Source: Anaerolineaceae bacterium (GTDB taxonomy: Bacteria > Chloroflexota > Anaerolineae > Anaerolineales > Villigracilaceae). Taken from it: a DNA stretch of 10,065 bases. Location: the NCBI GenBank assembly GCA_022181005.1, contig BQMV01000034.1, positions 1-10,065 of the forward strand, written 5' to 3'. Shown here piece after piece: positions 1-6,199 of this stretch; the stretch's first letter is position 1; each line of letters opens with the position of its first letter. The translations under genes and the position numbers were made by a program. The notes below the pieces were generated by a model. It was not told the origin of the DNA, ran no database searches, and saw only the letters and a list, made by a program, of their open reading frames with translations.

Positions 1-1539
1 ACGCACGAAGAATGGGGGATGTTGATTCTGATCCTCGCGTGCGGGGTCGGCGCCTACATGCGCTTCAACCCGACTGTGCTGGCGGGTTTCGCCATCAACG
101 ACGGCGGCATGTTCGCCGTGATGGTGGACGATCTGCGCGCGAATCGTTTCGTTCTTCCCGCATTCACAACGTATAACCATCTGAATATCCCGTACGCGTA
201 TCCGCCGCTGGGGTTTTACTTCGGCGCAGTTGCCTCGTTGATCTTCGGGCTTGATTCAACGCAAGTGGTCCGCTGGCTTCCCGCTTTCTTTGCGACTCTT
301 TCGATCCCCGCATTTTATCTTCTTGCTTTGCAATTGCTCAAAAATAAATTTCACGCGGCGGTTTCGACCTTCTTCTTCGCGCTCATGCCTCGTGCGATGT
401 GGTGGTTTGTGATGGGCGGCGGACTGACGCGCAGTCCCGGTCAATTTTTTATGTTGCTCACGCTGGCGGTTGTGATTCGCCTCTACGAAAAGAAGCGTCG
501 CTCCGATATTGTTCTTGCGGGCATCTTCGGCGGGCTGGCGGTGATGAGTCACCCGGAAGCGGCGGTGTATACATTTGTCTCCGCAATCTTTTTATGGCTC
601 ATGCTTTCACGCACGCGCGCGGCTTTCATTCATTCCGCGCTTGTCGGTGTTGTTGTGGCGGTCGTGTCCGCGCCGTGGTGGGCGTCGGTCGTTTCGTATC
701 ATGGCATCGCTCCGCTGTTGAGCGGCGCGGCGACCGGCTCGAAATTGGCGGCGGTGTTCAACTTGCTCTTCTTCGTTTTCACAGAGGAACCTTACGCGAC
801 GGTGATCGCGGTCCTCGGCTTGATCGGGATCGCTCACCGCCTCATCCGACGGGACTACCTGCTTCCGTTGTGGATGGCGATTCCCTTCTTCATCGAAGGG
901 CGGAGCGCGGCGGGTCCTGCGGCGATTCCGTTGGCGATGCTTGCCGCGCTGGGATTTGTGGAAGTTATCTTACCGGCGATCCAGCCGTCCCTTGCGAAAG
1001 AAGCGAAAGTCCCATCCGCTGAACGAAATGTTTTTATTTATCTCGTCCTCTATCTGATCTTTTCCACCGCGCAATTCGGATTGCAGTTATCCACTGCCAC
1101 GCTGTATCCGCCGGATGAAGAGGCGATGCGTTGGGCGCGAGAGAATACGCCGGACGATTCGCGCTTCCTCGTGTTGACCGGCACAACGTCAGCCTCGTGC
1201 GATTCGGTGATGGAATGGTTCCCAGCCATCAGCGGGAGGAAAAGTTTGTTCACCGTGCAAGGCGCCGAATGGACGAAGGGCGCGGGGTTCAACGATTACG
1301 TGCGCTCGACGTATGGGGTGCAGGAGTGTTTGGCGAACAGCGATGTGGCTTGCCTTGACGAACTCGTTGACCGCGCGGACTATGATTACATCTACGTTTC
1401 GAAAATTTTGCGCGTGAACAATTGCGGTCCGCTTGCGCCGCAGAGAGTGTTTCCGTATTTTGTGGAGAGTCTCAAATTCGATTCGGGGTTTGATGTGGTG
1501 TACGAAACGGACGGGGTGTTGATCTCGCGGAGGAAATGA
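1..1539 (+). CDS. GT-C-like polytopic membrane protein, paralogue A (5' partial)
   Basis: Probable membrane glycosyltransferase of the GT-C superfamily, or the related PTPS_related membrane family. Such proteins use lipid-linked sugars on the outer face of the membrane; the substrate cannot be told. The reading frame is open to the window edge. The first ATG is at 19, but the paralogue at 3144-4694 has about 12 more residues before the shared INDGGMF motif, so the true start is probably just outside the window. Counting from the ATG at 19: INDGGMF at 26-32 follows the first membrane segment, where GT-C enzymes place their acidic catalytic residue. Then come PYAYPP 58-63, MGGGLTR 132-138, SHPEA 177-181 and APWW 218-221. 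About ten hydrophobic segments extend to about residue 355. A soluble, probably extracytoplasmic tail (about 360-506) carries NTPDDSRFL, EWFPA 399-403 and a Cys pair (437, 445). The gene is convergent with the next one. The membrane architecture is certain; the enzymatic role is inferred. Confidence 0.8.
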   Translation, partial: THEEWGMLILILACGVGAYMRFNPTVLAGFAINDGGMFAVMVDDLRANRFVLPAFTTYNHLNIPYAYPPLGFYFGAVASLIFGLDSTQVVRWLPAFFATLSIPAFYLLALQLLKNKFHAAVSTFFFALMPRAMWWFVMGGGLTRSPGQFFMLLTLAVVIRLYEKKRRSDIVLAGIFGGLAVMSHPEAAVYTFVSAIFLWLMLSRTRAAFIHSALVGVVVAVVSAPWWASVVSYHGIAPLLSGAATGSKLAAVFNLLFFVFTEEPYATVIAVLGLIGIAHRLIRRDYLLPLWMAIPFFIEGRSAAGPAAIPLAMLAALGFVEVILPAIQPSLAKEAKVPSAERNVFIYLVLYLIFSTAQFGLQLSTATLYPPDEEAMRWARENTPDDSRFLVLTGTTSASCDSVMEWFPAISGRKSLFTVQGAEWTKGAGFNDYVRSTYGVQECLANSDVACLDELVDRADYDYIYVSKILRVNNCGPLAPQRVFPYFVESLKFDSGFDVVYETDGVLISRRK

Positions 1540-1540
1540 T

Positions 1541-1570
1541 CCGCAGATTTCACAGATTGGGCAGATTTAG
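1541..1570. repeat. Three-unit 9-bp-period CAGATT repeat
   Basis: Just after the first gene's stop codon, CAGATT occurs three times (1544, 1553, 1562) in exact 9-bp phase with variable 3-bp spacers. The 65-bp spacer between two convergent genes contains little else. A later CTGCG (about 1581-1585) could pair with the CGCAG at 1542-1546, but only over 5 bp, so I do not call a terminator. Short 9-bp-period intergenic repeats of the CGCAGATT type are familiar from many environmental bacterial genomes; their function is unknown. Confidence 0.6.
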
Positions 1571-1604
1571 AAAGGAAAAACCTGCGAATAAAAATGTCAG
1601 CGCG

Positions 1605-3065
1605 TTATTTGCGTTGGAAGATGACGGCGGTGGGATCTTCGTAAAGTGTTGTCCAGTTGCCCTCTTGTTTTAGTTGAATTGCCAAAGGCGAGTTAGCGGG
1701 GATGATCGCCCAATTGATTTGATATTTCTCCAGCAAATCGCGCCAATTATTTTTGGCTAACAATATCGTTTCGTAGTCGCGCATCAGCGGTTCGCCGTAG
1801 AAGTCGCTTTGGCTGTCTACAAAAACAAGGTCATGGGGCCATAAACGATAAAGCAGATAGCCGCCCCAGTTGAATTCGTTGAACATGTTGCCTTCGATTG
1901 GATTTTTCTCCAGCCAATCCACTGCCTGGACGGGAAAGACCTGCGGATTGAACTGATAGACCTGCCTGCCTTTTGCGTGGCTGTAGGCAAAGAATCCAAC
2001 AGAAAGAATAATCAAAGTTACTGGAAGCAGAAATGACCGGCTAGGCATGGCGAGATTTACAAAGCGTTCGTCGAATCGTTTCCACGAGGGGAGTTGATTT
2101 GCTTTTGCGGTAATCCATTCCGACAGGATCGGCGCGCAGACGATTGCAAACAATGGGATATTTCTCGTCATCATCAATGCCAGGACGGCAAACCCGCCGA
2201 GCAGAAAAATGTGACTGACAGCGGCGGTTCGCAGATTGACGAAGAAAAAAATCACGCTCAGCGCAAGCAGAATAACGAACGGCGCAACGGACGGGTCCGA
2301 TACATTCGGCGGCATCGTCTCGACGGTGCGGCTGAGGATGAACGAACTGCGGTTGTTGAGAACTGCCTCCCAGTTATGCCAAAGATCGGGGGTGATAACC
2401 GAAGCGACGAGGGAATAGATTCCTGCAAGGAAAAAACTCTTGCCTGTTTCTGTGCTTGCTTGGTTTCGCCATTTGCCCCATAGCCAGCCAGCGAAATACG
2501 CGGCGAGCGTGAGAAAGCCGAAGATGAATCCGCCGTGCAGGTTCGCCCAAAACAGCATGATGAGGGGAAAAACGTAAATCCCAATTTGCTTGCCAGTTCG
2601 GAGTTTTTCGAGGTTGTGAATCCAAACAGCAAGAAGTAAAAAAGTAATCATGTGCGGACGAGGAAGCCAGTGAATGCTTGTCGCGCCTGTCGCAAGCAAA
2701 ACTACCAAGAACGAGACTAGAGTAGATTGACTGCGGTTGAAGCAATATCGGTACAAGAGAAAAACGACGGCGCCGAGGAGAAACGCGGTGAGCAGGATCA
2801 CGCCGTCCAGCCCCAGCAGTTTATTTGCGATCTCAAAGATAACTTGCGAGAGCCACTCGTATGGTGGACGGGATTCGCCGGTCAATGTGTGAGAGAAAAT
2901 ATCACGGGTCGGGATTGCGCGATGTTCGAGGATGTACTTGCCGAGCGTTAAATGCCGCCCGAGGTCGCTGTCTATGCTGAGCATTTGCGCGCCGGATGCC
3001 AGCGCGAGCAAGAACGCGGCAATGGCGAGTATGGCGGCTGCAGATGGGAAAGGTCTGTCGCGCAT
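1605..3065 (-). CDS. Polytopic membrane protein with conserved extracytoplasmic C-terminal domain, GT-C-like
   Basis: An uncharacterised multi-spanning membrane protein of 486 residues. The first hydrophobic segment (about 8-27) is followed by DSDLGRH (32-38), an acidic pair placed like the first-loop motif of GT-C glycosyltransferases. Next come LPRPHM 134-139, WANLHGGF 173-180 and RNIPLFAI 301-308, spread among roughly nine to ten membrane segments. The last segment (about 345-362) leads to a soluble domain with GNMFNEFNWGGYLLYR (392-407) and FVDSQSDFYGE (415-425). Similar proteins are common in Chloroflexota and usually carry only generic names. I chose the ATG at 3065. An in-frame ATG at 3176 would add 37 polar residues before the first membrane segment, cross the start of the divergent gene, and lie upstream of the candidate -10 at 3080-3085. 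A sugar-transfer role is inferred from motif placement and neighbours. Confidence 0.75.
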   Translation of the reverse strand: MRDRPFPSAAAILAIAAFLLALASGAQMLSIDSDLGRHLTLGKYILEHRAIPTRDIFSHTLTGESRPPYEWLSQVIFEIANKLLGLDGVILLTAFLLGAVVFLLYRYCFNRSQSTLVSFLVVLLATGATSIHWLPRPHMITFLLLAVWIHNLEKLRTGKQIGIYVFPLIMLFWANLHGGFIFGFLTLAAYFAGWLWGKWRNQASTETGKSFFLAGIYSLVASVITPDLWHNWEAVLNNRSSFILSRTVETMPPNVSDPSVAPFVILLALSVIFFFVNLRTAAVSHIFLLGGFAVLALMMTRNIPLFAIVCAPILSEWITAKANQLPSWKRFDERFVNLAMPSRSFLLPVTLIILSVGFFAYSHAKGRQVYQFNPQVFPVQAVDWLEKNPIEGNMFNEFNWGGYLLYRLWPHDLVFVDSQSDFYGEPLMRDYETILLAKNNWRDLLEKYQINWAIIPANSPLAIQLKQEGNWTTLYEDPTAVIFQRK

Positions 3066-3079
3066 AGGTTTGTGGCGTG

Positions 3080-3085
3080 AGTATA
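3080..3085 (-). promoter_or_regulatory. Candidate -10 box for the 1605-3065 gene
   Basis: On the minus strand the hexamer is TATACT (5 of 6 to TATAAT), with 14 bp between it and the ATG at 3065. No convincing -35 lies 16-18 bp upstream. The predicted RNA leader would be only about 7 nt, and no Shine-Dalgarno sequence is visible. Confidence 0.4.
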
Positions 3086-3127
3086 CTTTGGACTGGCGTA
3101 ATGGTGGCTGGATTGCCTGCTTACTTT

Positions 3128-3133
3128 TATAAT
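3128..3133 (+). promoter_or_regulatory. Candidate -10 box for the 3144-4694 gene
   Basis: A perfect TATAAT lies 10 bp before the ATG at 3144. The best -35 at 16-18 bp spacing is poor (TGGCTG), and there is no TG extension. Transcription would begin about 3140, leaving a leader of about 4 nt, so the transcript would be leaderless or nearly so. The -10 shares a 78-bp divergent spacer with the one on the opposite strand. Confidence 0.5.
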
Positions 3134-3143
3134 CGCGCACAGT

Positions 3144-4694
3144 ATGATGTTGCCTGACGCACTTAGAAAAAACCAAGTCGCCCTGATCCTCGGGACTTTT
3201 GTGTTAATGGGAGGAGTGTTGCGATTCCTCCCGGGTTGGCTGGCGGGATTCCCGATCAACGACGGCGGGATGTTTTTGGTTATGATCCGCGACCTTCAGA
3301 CAAACCGTTTTATCCTGCCCTTGGTCGTCTCTTACAATCTTTCGGGTATCCCGTTTGCGTATCCGCCGTTTGGGTTTTACCTTGCGGCGGCGCTTTCCGA
3401 TTGGCTGTCCATTCCGCCTATTGACCTTCTGCTTTGGTTGCCTCCTCTTGTGAGCGCGGCGATCATCCCTGCGTTTTATTGGCTGGCGCGGCAGATATTC
3501 AACTCCGAGCCGAAGGCGATGGTCGCAACCGCGTTGTACGCTTTCATGCCGGGCGTGTCTGATTGGCTGATCATGGGCGGCGGACTGACTCGCGCATTTG
3601 GTATTTTGTTTTCTCTTCTTGCGGTTGGTTTTGTCCATCGCGTCTTTCGAGGAGGCGAAAAAAGATCAATAATTCCCGCGATCTTATTTTGCACGTTTGC
3701 GGCGCTTAGCCATCCCGAGGCGGGATTACAGACCGCGGCGATCTGCCTCGTCCTTTGGGCTTTCGATGGCAGAAGTTTGTCAGGAACAAAGAACGCTGCG
3801 CTGATCGCAGGCGGCGTTACAGCATTAACTGCTCCATGGTGGCTGACAGTGTTGCGCGATCACGGACTTGCTCCATTTGAGTCCGCGATTCAAACCGGCG
3901 TTCGTGAGACGCTGTTCGCTTCCCTCTTCCATTCGATCTTTTCGCTTCAAGGCGGCTTGCCGATCCTGCCGACCTTCAGTCTCGTTGGAATCTTTGCCGT
4001 ATCGCGCAGACGGGAGTTTCCGCTCGTTGTCTGGGCTTTTGCCCCGTTTTTTGTTGACCCTCGTAACGCGCCCGCTATTGCGATCTTTCCGATTCTTATG
4101 CTTGCAAGCGAAGGGGCGTATTTTTTGAATGCAGAGTTTGTCCGCGCACATTCAAAAACATTTCACACGCACACAGAGGGAACTTCGTTTCCGCTTCGCC
4201 TGTCTGTTGCAATTTTTACAGCCCTCCTGCTGTATCTATTTCTTGTTTCGTGGAGAGGCGCGTCCAATCTGGCGCGGGTCAGCCTCACCCCGGCTGACCG
4301 AGAAACGATGGAATGGGTTCGGCAAAATACGCCCGTTGAGAGTCGGTTCCTTCTTTTCACCAATACCGGGCAAGTCAGCCTAATGGCTGATGCGTATCAG
4401 GAGTGGTTTCCAGCGTTGGCGAAACGGAATAGCCGAAGCACGTTGCAAGGACTGGAATGGATGTTGGGCCCCGAATTCTTCTCCTATTCGCAACGGTTAA
4501 GCGCTTTACAGTCTTGCCAGACGGCTGATTGCCTCTTTGATTGGATGCGAAAGGAGGGGGGCGAAGCAAATTATCTTGTTTTCAAAAAGCAAGGTGCGTC
4601 GCCTCTGCTCATGGATTCTTTGCGGGCGCAGGATGGTTATCAGGTTGTTTATGATTCGGAAAACGCCCTGATCCTTCTTCTCGTAAATCCATAG
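3144..4694 (+). CDS. GT-C-like polytopic membrane protein, paralogue B
   Basis: Full-length paralogue (516 residues) of the protein at 1-1539, with the same motifs in the same order: INDGGMF 38-44, PFAYPP 70-75, MGGGLTR 144-150, SHPEA 189-193, APWW 230-233 and EWFPA 420-424. About ten hydrophobic segments cover residues 12-370. The soluble tail (about 375-516) carries NTPVESRFL, TLQGLEW and a Cys pair (458, 463). The Asp of INDGG sits in the first extracytoplasmic loop, as expected of a GT-C catalytic acid. The precise substrate, probably a lipid-linked sugar, is unknown. Two consecutive ATGs (3144, 3147) could both serve as start. No Shine-Dalgarno is visible, and a TATAAT lies 10 bp upstream, so initiation may be leaderless. 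The gene is divergent from the 1605-3065 gene and convergent with rpoD, from which it is separated by a hairpin terminator. Confidence 0.82.
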   Translation: MMLPDALRKNQVALILGTFVLMGGVLRFLPGWLAGFPINDGGMFLVMIRDLQTNRFILPLVVSYNLSGIPFAYPPFGFYLAAALSDWLSIPPIDLLLWLPPLVSAAIIPAFYWLARQIFNSEPKAMVATALYAFMPGVSDWLIMGGGLTRAFGILFSLLAVGFVHRVFRGGEKRSIIPAILFCTFAALSHPEAGLQTAAICLVLWAFDGRSLSGTKNAALIAGGVTALTAPWWLTVLRDHGLAPFESAIQTGVRETLFASLFHSIFSLQGGLPILPTFSLVGIFAVSRRREFPLVVWAFAPFFVDPRNAPAIAIFPILMLASEGAYFLNAEFVRAHSKTFHTHTEGTSFPLRLSVAIFTALLLYLFLVSWRGASNLARVSLTPADRETMEWVRQNTPVESRFLLFTNTGQVSLMADAYQEWFPALAKRNSRSTLQGLEWMLGPEFFSYSQRLSALQSCQTADCLFDWMRKEGGEANYLVFKKQGASPLLMDSLRAQDGYQVVYDSENALILLLVNP

Positions 4695-4737
4695 CGATCT
4701 TAAAGTTTGGTCGTCTCAATAAATTAGCGGAAATAAC

Positions 4738-4771
4738 AAAAAGCGATGACGCTGAAACGTCATCGCTTTTT
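4738..4771. terminator. Bidirectional rho-independent terminator
   Basis: A perfect 14-bp inverted repeat (4738-4751 and 4758-4771) with a 6-nt loop. The GC-containing core AGCGATGACG is bordered by five A on the left and five T on the right, so it reads as an intrinsic terminator on both strands. It lies 43 nt after the stop codon of the 3144-4694 gene. It is now 113 nt beyond the stop codon of the convergent sigma factor gene. Removing the 102-bp element and one target repeat would bring it to 2 nt after that stop. Confidence 0.88.
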
Positions 4772-4772
4772 G

Positions 4773-4892
4773 ATTATTCTCTCTTTACCGTACAATCGCA
4801 CCGCTAAGCCCGCACAGAAAACCTTTTTAGCTTGGTGATCTTAGCGTACTTTGCGGTAAAAATCTTTCATGTACGGTAGAGAAATTATTCTC
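4773..4892. mobile_element. MITE-like non-coding element with 9-bp target duplication
   Basis: The core (4782-4883, 102 bp) has near-perfect terminal inverted repeats: 4782-4793 TCTTTACCGTAC matches the reverse complement of 4871-4882 at 11 of 12 positions. A perfect 9-bp direct repeat ATTATTCTC flanks it (4773-4781 and 4884-4892), as expected of a target-site duplication. The right copy covers the last coding bases and stop codon of the sigma factor gene, so the reading frame survived. Inside, CGCTAAG (4802-4808) and CTTAGCG (4840-4846) form a second nested inverted repeat, so the element may fold into an imperfect long hairpin. It has no coding capacity and would need a transposase supplied elsewhere. 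The family is unknown; 9-bp duplications are made by IS1, IS4-group elements and others. It could instead be a chance arrangement of an intergenic repeat. Confidence 0.62.
4829..4855 (-). repeat. Three degenerate 9-bp units inside the MITE-like element
   Basis: On the minus strand the units are CGCAAAGTA, CGCTAAGAT and CACCAAGCT in exact 9-bp phase, sharing C-N-C-N-AAG-NN. They resemble CGCAAAG / CGCTAAG intergenic repeats that recur in many environmental genomes. They have the same period as, but a different sequence from, the CAGATT repeat at 1541-1570. Confidence 0.5.
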
Positions 4893-6093
4893 CTAAATAA
4901 TCGCGCAGCTTGCGGCGGATGGTCGGGTGTCTTAGACGGCTCAATGCCTGCGCTTCGATCTGGCGGACGCGTTCGCGCGTCACGCCCATTTTGCGACCGA
5001 CCTCTTCGAGGGTATATGCCTGCCCGTCGAGCAAGCCATAGCGCAACTGCAAAATGCGGACCTCGCGCGGAGGCAATCCGTTCAACACTTCGCTGAGATG
5101 TTCTCGGAGAAGGTTGTACGTGGCGATATCGTCCGGAGGAGGCGCTTCGTCGTCTTCGATGAAATCGCCCAGCACCGAATCTTCTTCGTCGTCGGTCGGA
5201 GTCTCCAGCGAAAGCGGGCGGCGCGCCACTTGGATCATGTTTTCCACTTTCTTCGGCGGCACGTCCAGCGCTTCGGCAATTTCTTCCACGCTTGGTTCGC
5301 GCCCGAGACGTTGAGTGAGCTGGTGCTGCACGCGCAGGAGTTTGTTGATCTGGTCGCCCATGTGGACGGGGACGCGGATCGTGCGTCCTTGGTCGGCGAT
5401 GGCGCGCGTGACTGCCTGGCGAATCCACCATGTGGCGTAAGTTGAAAATTTGTGACCGCGGCGGTAATCGAATTTCTTGGTCGCGCGGATGAGACCGATG
5501 TTGCCTTCCTGGATTAGATCAAGGAAGGGAACGCCGCGCCCCATGTACTTTTTGGCGACTGAGATCACCAAGCGCGAATTCGCAGTGATCAAATGTTCGC
5601 GCGCCGCCCAGCCGTCTTCGATAGAGTGGCGCAGATTGACGCGGCGACGCGGCGCGACTTTACTTTTGGCGAGTTCTTCGCGCGCCAAACGCCCGCGCTC
5701 GATACGTTGAGCCAAAGCGACTTCTTCTGTCGCGGTCAACAGCGGAACGCGGCTGACTTCTTTGAGATATAAGCCGATGGTGTCGTCGGTGTCAATGTTA
5801 GCAAGGTAATCGTCAAGGACAACGCTAACTTCCGGCTCGGCTTCCGCGGCTTCAACAGCGATGAGTTCGTCTTCGGTCGGTTCAGCGGTGGCTGTATCTT
5901 CCACAAAGGGGATGCCGGCGCTTAGTAGGGCGGAAAAAGCTTCTTCTAGTTGTTCGACGTCTTGCTCGGCTTCGGGGAAAAAATGAAGAATGTCGTCGAG
6001 GGTTACATACGATTTTTGTCGTCCCAACTCCACCAGACGCGCAATTGCGGAAAATTCTTCTTCTTCAGCCATCAAAATTTTATCTACATCCAT
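4885..6093 (-). CDS. rpoD: RNA polymerase sigma factor, primary sigma70 type (RpoD/SigA)
   Basis: Directs RNA polymerase to -35/-10 promoters and melts the -10. Of the 402 residues, region 1.1 spans about 12-66 (the autoinhibitory domain found in group 1 factors). An acidic linker (67-100) precedes region 1.2 (about 102-133, DDTIGLYLKEV). A short basic insert (about 141-160) replaces the long non-conserved region of proteobacterial RpoD. Region 2 (about 164-233) carries LDLIQEGNIGLIRA and FSTYATWWIRQA, with the -10 recognition helix. Region 3 (about 243-318) ends in the acidic finger DFIEDDEAPP. Region 4 (about 331-400) ends in the helix-turn-helix TLEEVGRKMGVTRERVRQIE (361-380), which reads the -35. 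Region 1.1 argues for a primary factor, but genomes of this kind can carry several RpoD paralogues, so group 2 is possible. A second ATG at codon 8 (6072) is an alternative start; the first is kept because the candidate promoters lie just upstream. The 3' end overlaps a target-site duplication. Confidence 0.95.
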   Translation of the reverse strand: MDVDKILMAEEEEFSAIARLVELGRQKSYVTLDDILHFFPEAEQDVEQLEEAFSALLSAGIPFVEDTATAEPTEDELIAVEAAEAEPEVSVVLDDYLANIDTDDTIGLYLKEVSRVPLLTATEEVALAQRIERGRLAREELAKSKVAPRRRVNLRHSIEDGWAAREHLITANSRLVISVAKKYMGRGVPFLDLIQEGNIGLIRATKKFDYRRGHKFSTYATWWIRQAVTRAIADQGRTIRVPVHMGDQINKLLRVQHQLTQRLGREPSVEEIAEALDVPPKKVENMIQVARRPLSLETPTDDEEDSVLGDFIEDDEAPPPDDIATYNLLREHLSEVLNGLPPREVRILQLRYGLLDGQAYTLEEVGRKMGVTRERVRQIEAQALSRLRHPTIRRKLRDYLGE

Positions 6094-6105
6094 TAATGTC
6101 GGTCC

Positions 6106-6111
6106 ATTCTA
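6106..6111 (-). promoter_or_regulatory. Candidate proximal -10 box for rpoD
   Basis: TAGAAT on the minus strand, 12 bp before the rpoD ATG, with no good -35 at 17 bp (CGTGTA). It matches the close -10-to-ATG geometry of the other two gene starts but is weaker evidence than the two-box promoter just upstream. Confidence 0.3.
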
Positions 6112-6124
6112 TCTTTTTTGTACT

Positions 6125-6153
6125 AGAATACACGTTTTTTAAACGAAATTCAA
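6125..6153 (-). promoter_or_regulatory. Candidate sigma70 promoter of rpoD
   Basis: Minus strand: -35 TTGAAT (6153-6148, 4 of 6), an exact 17-bp spacer, and -10 TATTCT (6130-6125, 4 of 6). Transcription would begin near 6118, giving a leader of about 25 nt without a clear Shine-Dalgarno. The spacer contains a small inverted repeat CGTTT-TTT-AAACG (6133-6145). This would let rpoD be transcribed apart from the ABC operon that ends at 6200. Confidence 0.45.
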
Positions 6154-6199
6154 GCCCTGCGTTCTTCTCTTCTATAGAGACGTTGTGAGAGCCGAAATG

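Noticed and set aside
399..1022. 207-codon open frame on the + strand inside the first membrane protein gene
   Set aside because: Arg/Cys-rich, without domain character, and fully overlapping a well-supported membrane protein in another frame.
1531..1578. AGGAAA direct repeats flanking the CAGATT array as a target-site duplication
   Set aside because: Only 6 bp, with no terminal inverted repeats between them, and one copy lies within the coding sequence; chance is the simpler reading.
3066..3176. Upstream in-frame start at 3176 for the 1605-3065 gene
   Set aside because: It would add a polar 37-residue extension, run into the start of the divergent gene, and lie upstream of the candidate -10 box.
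4841..5431. 196-codon minus-strand open frame over the rpoD 3' half
   Set aside because: Arg/Pro/Ser-rich shadow frame of a GC-rich gene. The rpoD frame shows all sigma70 regions.
6150..6199. Possible terminator after the DUF4340 gene (TCTCT...AGAGA near 6165-6180)
   Set aside because: The stem is only about 5 bp, AT-rich, and without a T run, so some read-through from the ABC operon into rpoD cannot be excluded.
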